Below are positions 1-43,399 of a stretch of DNA of 64,000 bases, piece after piece (positions within the stretch are counted from its first letter, which is position 1; each line of letters opens with the position of its first letter). Source of the stretch: Aptenodytes patagonicus (lineage: Eukaryota > Chordata > Aves > Sphenisciformes > Spheniscidae); the NCBI RefSeq assembly GCF_965638725.1, contig NC_134950.1, forward strand, positions 26,998,932-27,062,931, in the 5' to 3' direction. The notes below the pieces were generated by a model. It searched no databases and was not told the origin of the DNA. It was given only the letters and a program-made list of their open reading frames with translations. Made by a program: the position numbers and the translations under genes.

Positions 1-599
1 CAATCGGATTGTTTGAAAAAGGCTGCTTTGAACAAGAAGCAGATGTAACTTCCTTGTCACTGCAATTTTTAGCAACTGTTAACTCTGGCCCCAGCTCAAC
101 AAAATAATAAAAGCATATGCTTAAAGCCTTACTTAGGAGGAGGTTCAGAGCTTAACATTATCTTTGTTCATTGGTTAACAGTTTCCCAGAAAATGGGTCT
201 TTTAAGCTTAAAATACCTTTTTCATAGCCAAAGTAGTCTAGACCACTTATCCACTTCTTTATTTTATCAAAAAGCACCACTTTCAAAAGAGAAAAGAACA
301 CTTAAAATAAACAATTACAGAAAATAGATTCTTTTCCCTCTTCCTACTTTTTCAGAAAAAAGTCTAATGCAAGTTTTATTGGAAACAGCGTATTTTCATT
401 ACAAATTGTATATGTCCTACTGCCATGAAATCCTGATTTGTATCTAAACTTCTGGGAACCATGGCAGTCTAAACCATCAAACAATATGTTTATATCAATG
501 CTTATGGTTATGAACTTTAAAACAATGGCAGTCAAAAGACCAAGCCTTTGTTGAATACTGCACAATTTGGAGACATCACATCATGCTTATACACTTAAT

Positions 600-1880
600 T
601 CTAACTCAGACATTGCATACCTGACAATATTTATGGCTGAGTAGACTCGGGGTTTAGAATAGGGTTTTGGAATGACTGATGTTGCAAGGTATGGAATCAC
701 AGGCTGAGGCTGAAGAAAGTTCTAGTTATAGTTTTAAGGCAGATATTGGCTATCTGGCAACATTTATTACTAAAGATAGTGCTTCGCTATGACAGGGGAG
801 GAGAGCCCAAGCCTTTAATGAATTAGGTGTAGCTCAGACATCTAGACCGAGCAAAAACATCAGACTAAATCATGGCTAGTTTGAAAGCACGTGCTGCATT
901 CCTGATTATATAGCAAGGTTTGAAATTCAAATTAGGCTTCAGCTTTTGCAGCCCCAGTGTCATAGAGCAGGAGAAGTTCTGCACAGCTCAGTGATGTAAT
1001 CTGTAGATTGCTATTATCTAAGAATAATGACATATTTAGGATGTGTAATGGTCATCTGATAATATCTATGGATTGGTTCTGATAAAGTTTAGAGTTTCTG
1101 AACAGTGAGGCTGGAGAGCCAAGTACTTGAGGGACACAAAATGAAGGCTTGCAATCGTCTTGGATCACTAGTTAATGTTTAGTTTTCATGCAGGTGATGG
1201 CCGTATTTATGGTTAGGGGTAGAATCAGAGTCTGAACTAAGGTTTTCAAAAATAATTTTTGATGGATTCTGTACAGCTCAGGGACTGAGGAAGCAGACTG
1301 CTACCAGGCCTAAGTTATAGAATCATAGAATAGTTTGGGTTGGAAGGGACCTTTAGAGGTCATCTAGTCCAACCCCCCTGCCGTGGGCAGGGACATCTTC
1401 AACTAGATCAAGTTCGCAGCTCGTATTTCATTGCAGTGTGAATACTGGTCCCCAGACCACATCTGTTAAGAGGAGGAGACCAGGACTCAGGGTTTCAGAA
1501 CCTTGGAAGTGGAGGACCTAACACTGGATGAGGAGTCCAGTGATGCAGGTATTGGTCACCTGGCAGTAATTATGAATAGGGTAAGGTTTTTAGAGCCTTG
1601 GTGTTTCACAGCATCAATCTTCCAGGGATTCAGTTTTAGGAACCTAGGTTGAAGGCTGAGATATGGTCAAGAACTTTCACTAAATCTATTTTTAACACAT
1701 GTACTGGTCACTTGGAAATACTTATGGCTAGGTTTAGCATGGGCTTGGGATTCAAGATGATGCATTAGAGAACCCAAGTCTGACTGATTTTGCGTAGCTC
1801 CAGGGACCAGAATCAGAACTAGTGTCATCCCTGTTTCTGCTGGAATACTCATTTTTTCTGTAGGTATTGGCAACGTTTAA
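600..1880. repeat. Degenerate tandem array, unit about 130-170 bp
   Basis: A diverged motif recurs, roughly 'tggtcacctggcaatattta' followed by 'tatggctagg'. It appears near 621, 748, 880, 1050, 1193, 1436, 1547 and 1702. A second block, about 'gtacagctcagggactgag', recurs near 829, 981, 1271 and 1792. Spacing is about 110-170 bp throughout. One larger gap (1193 to 1436) is explained by a CR1 fragment of about 96 bp inserted inside it. The copies are strongly diverged, so the array is old. The family was not recognised. Confidence 0.6.
1318..1413 (-). mobile_element. CR1 LINE 3' end fragment
   Basis: The plus strand reads 'atagaatcatagaatagttt' followed by 'gggttggaagggacctttag', the usual reverse complement of a CR1 3' end. 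Only the last ~100 bp of the element is present. It lies inside the older tandem array. Confidence 0.85.
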
Positions 1881-2371
1881 AAAGCTTCAAAATAAAATAT
1901 TCAAGAACCCAAATTACTTAGCGGAGTCTGCAAAGATGAGTGGTGTGTTAACATCAAGTATTCCACTAAAACATTCTCACTGTGGTCAATATCCTCTTTA
2001 AAGAAATTGTCTATCTGTACTTTTAGTTGTTTCATAAGAAATTTGGTTCTATATTACAAAAAAAAAATAGCATGGAGTTTTTTAAATATTGTGGGTCTTC
2101 TGTGCATTTACCAAGTGGATATTGGATCTAGATAGCAAGTCAAAGGAGCACTTCGTAAACACGTGCACATCTCTACACAGTATCCTTTCAGTTACCTAAA
2201 AGAAAAAACATTGCAATCGAGTGACAAATTATAAATAGGATTTCTGTAACCTGAAGAACATGTCTTAAATACCTCCCTCACAAGCAGTCATTTAATGACC
2301 TCTCCTGCTGTAAAGTCCAGTTTAGATTGTAAATCCTGGGAAAGAAATCTACACAGAAACCTGCATACTTA

Positions 2372-35124
<32,753 letters not shown>

Positions 35125-35155
35125 GGCTACCCGCGGCCTCCTACGGCACGCCCTC

Positions 35156-35160
35156 ATTGG
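35156..35160 (-). promoter_or_regulatory. CCAAT box (NF-Y) upstream of TMEM67
   Basis: ATTGG on the plus strand reads CCAAT toward TMEM67, about 33 bases before the preferred ATG. A second near-match (ATTGA on the minus strand) follows immediately. Confidence 0.45.
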
Positions 35161-36413
35161 TCAATCGCCTCTCGTACGGCAAGCGCGAGGGGCCCGCCGC
35201 AGGAGGCAAAGCGTTCGTGGTGCGGGAGGGAAGGCGGGCGGGGCGAGGGGGGCGCAAGCCCGGGGGAGGATTTAGGGTATCGGCTACGGAGGGGCAGGGA
35301 ACTCGGGGAACCCGAGCGGGCGGGGGAGCGGCAGGGGCGGAGCAGGTGAAAAGAGAGCAGTGAAGTTAGGAGGGGTTTGTTTGGCTTGTTGTGGAACGTG
35401 GAGCTGGGTGAGATCAGCGGGAAAAACAGTCGGGAGAAGAGAGAGGTCTAGTTTGCACTTTCTGGTACCTCATCTCTAAAACTGCTACCCGATGTATAAT
35501 ACAAATGTAATAGGTGTGTGTTATTTCCCCCCGACAGGAACCGGGTAACAGGGCAAGCACACCAAATGCCTCGAGGAATAGGTGGACGCACAGCCCAGTT
35601 ACCCCCTTTGGCTTTTTCACCTGCCAGGATGCTCTTGTTCACACTCCCTCAAGCGTTACCAAAACTTTGCAGGGCACTTCATGTCCTGGACTGTAATTAT
35701 TCCTTGCTGCCCCTTTCCGGTGTGCTAATCGCCTAACTATTGTGATTCTCTGTATTAGCATTGCTTGGAAGCCTATATGCTTATTGCACCAAATGCTTTA
35801 TTCCTCATCAGATTTCTTCTGCTGGGTTCAACAAGTTTTTAAAGGCTGAGTTACTAGGTGAATCTACCGTCAATAATACAGATTTTTGTCTGTCGAAAAT
35901 GGAGCAGACAAGCACAGAATAAACCTAGAAATACAGGGCAAAATACATAAAAGACAGGGAAAGGCAGGTGGGATAAACACTAGGATAAAATAACTACCTC
36001 ACCTGCACAACCCAAGTACTCTGCCTCCCCTTCCCTGTACACGGCCTCACACCTTTCCTCCTCCTCTTCCCGCCCTCCATCCCTGCCCGCCTTTCCTCCC
36101 AAAACCCAGCCCCGAGCCAGCCCCGAGTTAGGTTATAAACCGTGTCTGTAGCCATCGGAAGAGAAGCAGTGGGTGCAAACCCCCTCCTCGGTGCCTGAGG
36201 CACCCACAGGCCCAGGCCAGTCAGCACTGGGCCCCACCGGACCTGCCTTCCTCCCTGCCCCTCTTCCTCGGCTGGGTAAGCACTGGGACTAACGGAGACG
36301 AGAGACTGATGACAACGCTTAACACGCCAAAGCAACGGTGATCTCAGTGACGCTGTCCCCTGTGTAAACCCCGGGTTTATAGGGATGCCCCGGGGACGGC
36401 CACGGGGCCGAAG

Positions 36414-36533
36414 GCGCATGCGCACTAGCGGCAGAGCGGCTCCCCTCACCCCCCCCAGCACCGATCTCGTCTGCGCGCCAAAGCGGCGCGCATGCGTGCC
36501 GACATGAACCAGGCGTGAGACTGCGCATGCGCA
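36414..36533. promoter_or_regulatory. NRF1-like site cluster upstream of RBM12B
   Basis: GCGCATGCGC at 36,414-36,423, GCGCATGCGT at 36,488-36,497 and TGCGCATGCGCA at 36,522-36,533 fit the palindromic NRF1 consensus. A weaker relative, CATGCGCGC, lies near 36,609. Three good sites within 120 bp of a CpG-island promoter suggest an NRF1-driven housekeeping promoter. Confidence 0.65.
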
Positions 36534-36686
36534 GGTGCAGAAGCGAGGGTTACGAAAGCGGCATTTTCCGCCTCCCGGCGGCGTTCTGGGGCGCCGCGCG
36601 CTCGGAGCATGCGCGCGCTGGGTCGCGCTCGGCGCCTGGCCGCGGGGCGAGAGCGGGCCGGAAGGATTCGTGCGGGTTCAGCCGTA

Positions 36687-36711
36687 GGGGCGAAGGGGGG
36701 GAGGGGGGGTC
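36687..36711 (+). other. G-quadruplex-capable run
   Basis: Runs of four, seven and seven G's separated by short spacers fit the G3+N1-7 pattern on the plus strand just before the likely RBM12B start. A further run of nine G's lies near 36,745. Confidence 0.55.
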
Positions 36712-36766
36712 GCGCAGGCGCACTTCAGTCCCTCCTCAGAGTGTTGGGGGGGGAGCCACGGAGGAC

Positions 36767-36775
36767 GCCATCTTG
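36767..36775 (+). promoter_or_regulatory. YY1-type element near the RBM12B transcription start
   Basis: GCCATCTTG is the core YY1 motif, which commonly sits just downstream of transcription starts of housekeeping genes. It suggests the first RBM12B exon begins close to 36.75 kb. The first exon's donor was not fixed; GTGGGT at 36,842 is one candidate. Confidence 0.5.
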
Positions 36776-38290
36776 GTGGTGCTGTGCCGGGAACTGCGGG
36801 GAGCGGGGCTCGGCGCCGAGCCTGTCCTAGTGGCGTGTCCGGTGGGTGGATGGCGTGAGGGAGAGCGCCCGGCTTCCTGGGGCGCTGCGTGTAACCGAGG
36901 GCGCGGGGTTCGCGCCGTGAGCTGGTTCTCGGCCGCCCAACCCTCGCGGAACCGCTGCGCGGCGGTTCCTCGGGCCGCGGCCTCCTCATGCCGCCTGGCT
37001 GCCCATCACCGTTCCCTCCCCGGTGCCTCCCTTCAGCCCTGTCCCGCGGGGAGGCCGGGCTTCTCCGCGGGGTCGGACCACAAGCGGTCTCTGGGGGGCC
37101 GGAGCGCCTTTGGCGCGGGGCGGCCTCCCCTTCACTGCGTCCCCTTCACTCCCTGTTCCCCATCCCGGCGCCGGCGGCCCTTTCCGGGCTTGCGCTGCGC
37201 CGCCTGTGGTCGGAGCGGTGTAAGGGCCGGTGCGGGCCGGCCCTCCAGCGGTGCTGCCGGCGGCGGGGCGCTTCCCTTTCTCCAGCTCGCAGCGCTGGGA
37301 AGCGGCCCCGTGCTCAAGCCAGCCGTGTAGCGGGCCCAGCTGCAGAGCTTACCCGCATCTTCCTTCAGCGATGTGAAAACGGTCATTAGCAACAGCTTAC
37401 TTCGGCTGTTAAGGCTTATTTTGAAGAATAGAATGAGAAGTCGTCTTCTGATCCACCAGTTATTGGTGCAGTTTTATAGTTGGGATGTTTCTGTGGGTGT
37501 TCTTTCTAGCTTGTGTGCTCACTGCATGCAGGCTATGTAATCTCTCAACGTTGTGGTAAAAATACTAGTCTAGTGCAGGCTTAGTTTCCTACAATGTTTG
37601 CAAGTTGGGGATTTTTTTTAGTGAAGTTTCAATGGCATTTGGAATTTGCTGCGGAAGTATAGGTATAGTACTGTTTTCTAGTTAACTCGGTTCAAATATA
37701 AAATTTCTTAAAGCGGTGTACACGCTTCTGTGCTTTTAAATTGGTGGCAAGAAGCTGTCAATCTATTTATTATCTAAATACTTGTTCTCTGAAGTCCTTG
37801 CTCAGTTAATGAATTGGTCCTAGTTTTGTGTGGCACTTTCATCCCAAAGTCATTCTCTTTGGTCATTCACTTTAAATTGTTGGATGGCTTGTGTATACTT
37901 TCTACCAATGCTCGATTGTCAGTAAAAGCCTATTATTTGAACTTGCATTTCTGTTTGTGGACTTCTTAAATATTACATTATGACCTGGAATCACTGTGTC
38001 TAGTTTTCACCACTGAAAGTTGTATGTTGTATCCATGGTACATCGTGGAGAACTTGCCGTTTATCACCGAAGAAATACTGAGGAGATCTGTTCTGAATGC
38101 TGTTTAAAAATTGGGATAAGAATGCAGAGTTATGAAATTCAGAAATACTACAGATTAAATACATCATGAAGTAGCAGGGCGTCGGATTTGATTTTTCAAG
38201 ACACGGAGGTCCTATAAGAAAATTCTGCCCTTGAATTCTCCTTGCTTTTTGGCATTGCCGTCACATCTGTTGAGAAGATACATTAAAAAG

Positions 38291-38880
38291 TGTACTGGGT
38301 CTGGCTGGGATGGAGTTAACGTTCTTCATAGCAGCCCATACAGTTCTGTGTTTTGGATTTGTGGCTAAAAGAGTGTTGACAACATATCAGTGCTTTGACT
38401 GTGGCTGAACAGCACTTGCACAGTGTCAAGGCTTTCTCTTTTTCCCCCCAGCTCTGCCACCCCGGCAAGTACACTGGGAGTAGGCAAGAAGCTGGGAGGG
38501 GACACAGCTGGGACAGCTGACCCAAACTGATCAAAGGGATATTCCATACCATGTAACATCATGCTCAGCAACAAAATCTGAGGCAGAGGAAGAAGAATGT
38601 TTTTGTTTGATTGTTTTGGTTTTTTGGGGCGATTTTTTTTTTTTTTTTATTGGCTTCCAAGGTGGTTGTTGTTCGGAGGCAGGCTGGGCGTCAGTCAGCC
38701 TGTGGGAGGTGGTGAGTGATTTCCTTTGTTTCACTTTTTTCTCTTTCCTTCACTGATTAAACTGTCTTTATCTTGACCCACAAGTTTTCTTGACTTTGTT
38801 CTTCCTATTTTCTTCCCCATCCCGCTGGTGGGGATGAGGAGTGTGGGTGTTTGGCTGCCGGCCGGGGTCAACCCACCACA
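38291..38880 (+). mobile_element. Solo LTR C, 590 bp, in the RBM12B 5' intron
   Basis: Runs from TGTACTGGGTCTGGCTGGGA to ACCCACCACA, with AAAAG before and AAAAT after (one mismatch in a 5-bp duplication). An ATTAAA signal ('gattaaactgtctttatctt') near the right end gives plus-strand sense, the same as RBM12B. It is related to LTR B. A T-rich tract lies near 38,630-38,650. Confidence 0.85.
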
Positions 38881-39891
38881 AAAATACAGAGAGCAGATGA
38901 TCTTCAGTGCAGTTATTAAGTAGGCAGTTGGTTTTGGTTTGTTGTGTTTACAAAGTGCTGAAGTAGAAGTGATGTAGAATCCGTTAGTTACAGAATTTGG
39001 GCTTTGCTCTTGTATTGCTAAGCTCAGGTGAAGTGATAGTTACTGTGATCAATAGATAACTTGGCATCAGGATCTAGTGCTTTACGTTTGTTATTGAGCA
39101 AGGGGTTTGTACAAGGGATATTCACAAACACGTGTCACTGGAGCATTGGGCTCCTGTTTTTTTTTTAAGTGATGTAGTCATTTGCTACAGAAGCTTGTGT
39201 TTTTTCTGAGTGCTGTGTAATGTATTGTGTGAAGTTAGGTAACGTTGAAAATCAGGATATGTTCAAGTCAGTGTATTAAAGTGATTCTTGTTCTTACGTT
39301 TGAAAGGCAGTAAACATACAAGTAAAATACTGAAATTTGCTTTGTAAATTGAAGTACTCCCTGAAGTTTCTCCTTGTTGGATATTTTTGCTCTTTCATTT
39401 GATTGTCTTCACTGTGTACACTAAGTGCAGTGCTGGACTGGTGAGTAGCATACTCTTGTTGTGAACTTTGAAAGCAGGTGGATTTCAGAAGAATGGACAC
39501 GTACTGTAATCTTGAGATGGACTTGCGCATCTTTCAAGGACTCAAAAGAATTGAACTGAGAGTTTTTCCCTCGATTTACTGTCAGTCTGTTTCATTTCAA
39601 CAGTTCAGTGTGGCACAACTGATGACCAAATAATCTCATCGTGTTTTCATCATTTGCAGAAGTCAACTTAAATTTTGAATTTCTTTTACTTCTAAAATGG
39701 AAACGCAAAGATGCAGTGCATAGCATCTTGGAACATGGAAGGAGTTCTTCATAGTATCCCAAATTGTGCGTTCATTACAGGCTCAGCTTTAATATTAGCC
39801 ACTGCTATGGATGAGCTGCAGCAGTGTAGCACAGTATATAAAGCGAAGTACAGATATCAGCTATTAATTATGTTTCGTTTTCTTTCCACAG

Positions 39892-39937
39892 TTAAGTTGA
39901 TTTTACAGAATTTATCAGGTCTTCAAAGCAGAAACAG
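39892..39937 (+). other. Possible non-coding 5' UTR exon of RBM12B
   Basis: A 46-bp segment bordered by a good acceptor (TTTCTTTCCACAG) and a good donor (CAG|GTAAGC). It contains no ATG. Both splice sites are strong, but transcript evidence is needed to accept it. Confidence 0.35.
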
Positions 39938-40690
39938 GTAAGCTGCCAAAAGCTTAACACTTCTCACTGAGTATTGTCACAAGATCATACACGGCCTTTT
40001 TTTCTCACAGACTTGTGGCTGGGAACTAGGATATGCTCTCCTGAGTGCATGTGGCTGCTGCAGTTAATACTCTGACTACATGAAAGAGACAACATTTTTG
40101 AACGCTGAGAAAACATACATTATTGAACAGAACTGATCACTGGGTAGAGCAACTTGTCAAAGCAGTAAAGTCATCACTTTTGGTGAATTACTTCATTTTC
40201 CAGTGACGTAGTTATCCTTTTTCCTTTCTCCTTTTATCATCTAGTATTTTCTGTGTTACGATCACAAGTGTCCTGTTCAAAAGTAAACAGGATTTTTTTT
40301 TTCTGTTCCTTAGGACTGGGCAGAGATCTCTGGCATACAGTAACTATGCCGTGAAAGACTTCAGGTGTTCTTTAGGTATCGTGGATGGTGAGGAGTGACT
40401 TAGGTGGATTTTGTTGCCCTTAGGATAGGGAATATTGATAGACTTGTGCACATGTGCCGGTGGAGTAGCTAACTGTTCTGACTAATCAACTTTAGTGAAT
40501 CTTGTTTTAATCTTGTTCTTGTGAACTTGTGGGCTTTTTGATACCTTCTCTCTTGATTGAGACAAGGACATTCATTAAAAAGGCTCTAGCTTCTTAAGTG
40601 TTAAGATACTGTAATAGCTGAGTACTAAAGACGTGCTATCATGTGTACCTTTTTGTCTGCAGGTGATTTTTGCTGTGGGTTGAGCTCAGC

Positions 40691-42790
40691 ATGGCTGTAG
40701 TCATCCGTTTACAGGGGCTTCCTGTTGTTGCGGGTCCTGCAGATATTCGTCGTTTCTTCTTGGGATTGAATATTCCTGATGGAGGTGTGCATATTATTGG
40801 AGGAGAGATTGGGGAGGCTTTTATTATATTTGCAACAGACGAAGATGCACGGCGTGCCATGAGCTGTTCAGGAGGGTTTATCAAGGACTCGCGCATAGAG
40901 CTCTTTCTCAGCAGCAAGGCAGAAATGCAGAATACCATAGAAATGAGCCGGAAACGATTTGACCGTGGGGGACGAGAAACTATGTCTGGCTCTAGAAGAA
41001 CAGGTACTAATGGTTCTGGTGCATCAGGTGTTGGAGACATTCCACATGTAGTCACGGCTTTTCCAAAAGGAATAAGTAAACCTGGTTACGGTCCACCAAA
41101 TCATCCGGAGGCTGGTTTCCATACCAATGGCACAAGACGTGGTGATATAGGTATGCCTAAATCAAGTTACCAGTTGAGAAAGGATTCTCATCCATTTAAC
41201 CCAGATGATCTTTACTTATTTCTACGTGGTATACCTTACTCTGCAACAGAAGATGAAGTACGCGCTTTCCTTTCTGGGATACATGTGGATGGAGTGATTC
41301 TGATAAAGCATCGCAATGGTTTAAACAATGGTGATTGCTTGGTAAAATTTGCTACGCCTGGTGATGCCTTAGAAGGACTTAAACGTCATAGACAATACAT
41401 GGGTCAGAGGTTTATAGAAATAAGCCCATCTACAGAGGAACGGTGGATTGAATATGGTGGGAGGGTAGACATGCCAAATGAAATCGATCGCTTTTTGTGC
41501 GAAGACCGTTCTCCAAGAAGTTCAGGCTACATGCATTCAAGGAAGCATTCTCATTCAAGATCACCAAGGAGACAAAGAACACGGTCTCGTTCACCTCCCA
41601 ACCAGGAATATTACATACACTTAAGAAATCTATCTACTAATCTGGAGAAGAGAGATTTGAGAGCTTTTTTCCCTGATCTGGATATATGCAGCAAACAAAT
41701 CAAGCTTCTAACGGATAAGCATCAGAGGAGGACTAGAGATGCCTTTGTGATGTTAAGGAGTGAGAGAGATTATCAGGCTGCTTTGGAATGTCATAGAAAG
41801 GTTCTTCTCAATCGTTCCGTTTACATTTTTCCAATTTCAAGAAAGTCAATGTTGAAAATAATTGATTCTTGTGAGAGGAAAAGATCCCAGGACAGAGATC
41901 ATCCTGGACAGGCCATACCAGAAAAAAGTTATCGGGAAGGTCATTCTGGCCCTAAGATGTGTGTTTATGTAAGGAATTTTCCATTTGATGTGTCGAAAAT
42001 TGAAGTGCAAAAGTTCTTTGCGAGATTTGATATTGATGAAGATGATATTTACTTGCTCTATGACGACAAAGGAGTTGGGCTGGGAGAAGCATTAGTGAAG
42101 TTTAAATCTGAAGAACAAGCCATGAAAGCAGAAAATTTAAATCGTCGAAGATTCTTGGGAACGGAGGTATTAATAAGACTTATATCGGAAGAGCAGATGC
42201 AGAAGTTTGGTGTAACTGTACCATTGTCTGCACCAAATGAAATGCAGAGTCATTCACATCCGTATAACAGAGGTGAGCTTTCCCGTCCAGTTGGTTCACC
42301 ATCTGGGCCACCACAGGGGCCACCCATGCATTCATTTGGTCCCCCTGGGAACTTCAGGCATCCTTCTGAATTTAGGCACCCCCCTGAGGACTTCATGTGC
42401 CCTCCTAAGGATTTTAGAGGTCCACCACCCCTCATAGATTTTGGTGGTGACAGTGAACCTTTTGGCAGAATGGAGTTTGGGAATAATAAAATGGGAAGTT
42501 TTCCTGAAGGAAGATTTATGCCGGATCCAAATTTCAGTGGTGGTTCTGAACGTGTTGTTCCTATTCGATTGAAAAATTTACCTTTTAAAGCTACCCCTAA
42601 TGAGATTCTGGACTTTTTCTATGGCTACAGAGTCATACCAGAGTCAGTTTCTGTACAGTATAACGAACAAGGATTACCTTCGGGTGATGCCATCGTTGCT
42701 ATGACAAACTATGAGGAAGCTATGGCTGCTATTAATGAACTGAATGATAGGCCAATTGGTCCACGGAAAGTTAAGTTGAGCTTGCTGTAA
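40691..42790 (+). CDS. RBM12B: RBM12B, RNA-binding motif protein 12B, single coding exon
   Basis: 699 codons with no intron, starting at MAVVIRLQGLPVVAGPADIR with a strong Kozak context (AGCATGG). It is a nuclear RNA-binding protein of the RBM12/hnRNP F-H-like group. Five RRM-type domains are visible: residues ~1-80, ~172-250 (LYLFLRGIPYSATEDEV), ~306-385 (YYIHLRNLSTNLEKRDL), ~422-500 (MCVYVRNFPFDVSKIEV) and ~622-699 (VPIRLKNLPFKATPNEI). An SR-like patch (RSPRRQRTRSRSP) lies near 285-303. A proline-rich linker at ~537-590 holds four loose repeats of the FRHPPED type. Human RBM12B is about 1,000 residues (from memory); the difference lies mainly in this repeat linker. Transcribed away from TMEM67 and toward CIBAR1. 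Confidence 0.97.
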   Translation: MAVVIRLQGLPVVAGPADIRRFFLGLNIPDGGVHIIGGEIGEAFIIFATDEDARRAMSCSGGFIKDSRIELFLSSKAEMQNTIEMSRKRFDRGGRETMSGSRRTGTNGSGASGVGDIPHVVTAFPKGISKPGYGPPNHPEAGFHTNGTRRGDIGMPKSSYQLRKDSHPFNPDDLYLFLRGIPYSATEDEVRAFLSGIHVDGVILIKHRNGLNNGDCLVKFATPGDALEGLKRHRQYMGQRFIEISPSTEERWIEYGGRVDMPNEIDRFLCEDRSPRSSGYMHSRKHSHSRSPRRQRTRSRSPPNQEYYIHLRNLSTNLEKRDLRAFFPDLDICSKQIKLLTDKHQRRTRDAFVMLRSERDYQAALECHRKVLLNRSVYIFPISRKSMLKIIDSCERKRSQDRDHPGQAIPEKSYREGHSGPKMCVYVRNFPFDVSKIEVQKFFARFDIDEDDIYLLYDDKGVGLGEALVKFKSEEQAMKAENLNRRRFLGTEVLIRLISEEQMQKFGVTVPLSAPNEMQSHSHPYNRGELSRPVGSPSGPPQGPPMHSFGPPGNFRHPSEFRHPPEDFMCPPKDFRGPPPLIDFGGDSEPFGRMEFGNNKMGSFPEGRFMPDPNFSGGSERVVPIRLKNLPFKATPNEILDFFYGYRVIPESVSVQYNEQGLPSGDAIVAMTNYEEAMAAINELNDRPIGPRKVKLSLL

Positions 42791-43362
42791 AGGAGGAAAA
42801 GATGCTCTAGAATAAAACAGTCTAGATTTGACAGTATTGACAGTTATTTTCAGTTTTTTAATTACTGAAAGATGCAGAAGAAACTGTTTCCATCAACGGT
42901 TGTAAATAATATCTAGTTCAGTTGTTTAGCTCTTGGTTGAAATCTCTGTATGGTTAAGATATGAGAACTGTATTGTGCCTACTTCTTGTTGCAGAGAAGA
43001 GCCCAGAAATTCTGGAGGACATTGAATGTCTTACATCAAGGTGTAAAGGCATGGAGTTGTAATGCTTTGGGTTTTTTTTAGTTTGCTGTAATTCCATGTC
43101 TCATGACTTTGCATCAAATAAAAATGTAAGTGCTGGTTGATTTACCACATAAACGGTTCAAATAGAAGAACTTCAGTGCTACTGCATTAATAGATAACGC
43201 TTCTTACTGAGGTTAGCTTAATAAAATTAAAAAATGGGGTTTTTTTTTGTGTAAACTGTTCAGGTTTTGTTCGGTTTCATGTGGTTGCAGGCATTCCTAT
43301 TGAAAGAAGAGAAAAGAGCTTCCTGTTCACATTAGCTGGCTTTGCAACTTTTTTTAAATAAA
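42791..43362 (+). other. RBM12B 3' UTR with candidate poly(A) signals
   Basis: After the TAA there are AATAAA hexamers at 43,117-43,122, 43,220-43,225 and 43,357-43,362. Any could end the transcript. A T-rich/GT-rich tract follows the second. Confidence 0.55.
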
Positions 43363-43399
43363 AAAGAAATTGCCATTAAACGTGTGTCTTATATTTAAA

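Larger units (their letters stand above)
36842..40662 (+). other. RBM12B 5' non-coding region, intron(s)
   Basis: Between the CpG-island start and the coding exon there is no recognisable coding sequence. The acceptor TTTTTGTCTGCAG ends at 40,662 and begins the coding exon. The stretch holds solo LTR C and one possible small non-coding exon (39,892-39,937). Confidence 0.6.

Noticed and set aside
36515-37330. 271-codon open frame in the CpG island, plus strand
   Set aside because: Composition artefact: low-complexity R/G/A/S-rich translation with no recognisable domain, overlapping the promoter and likely first exon of RBM12B.
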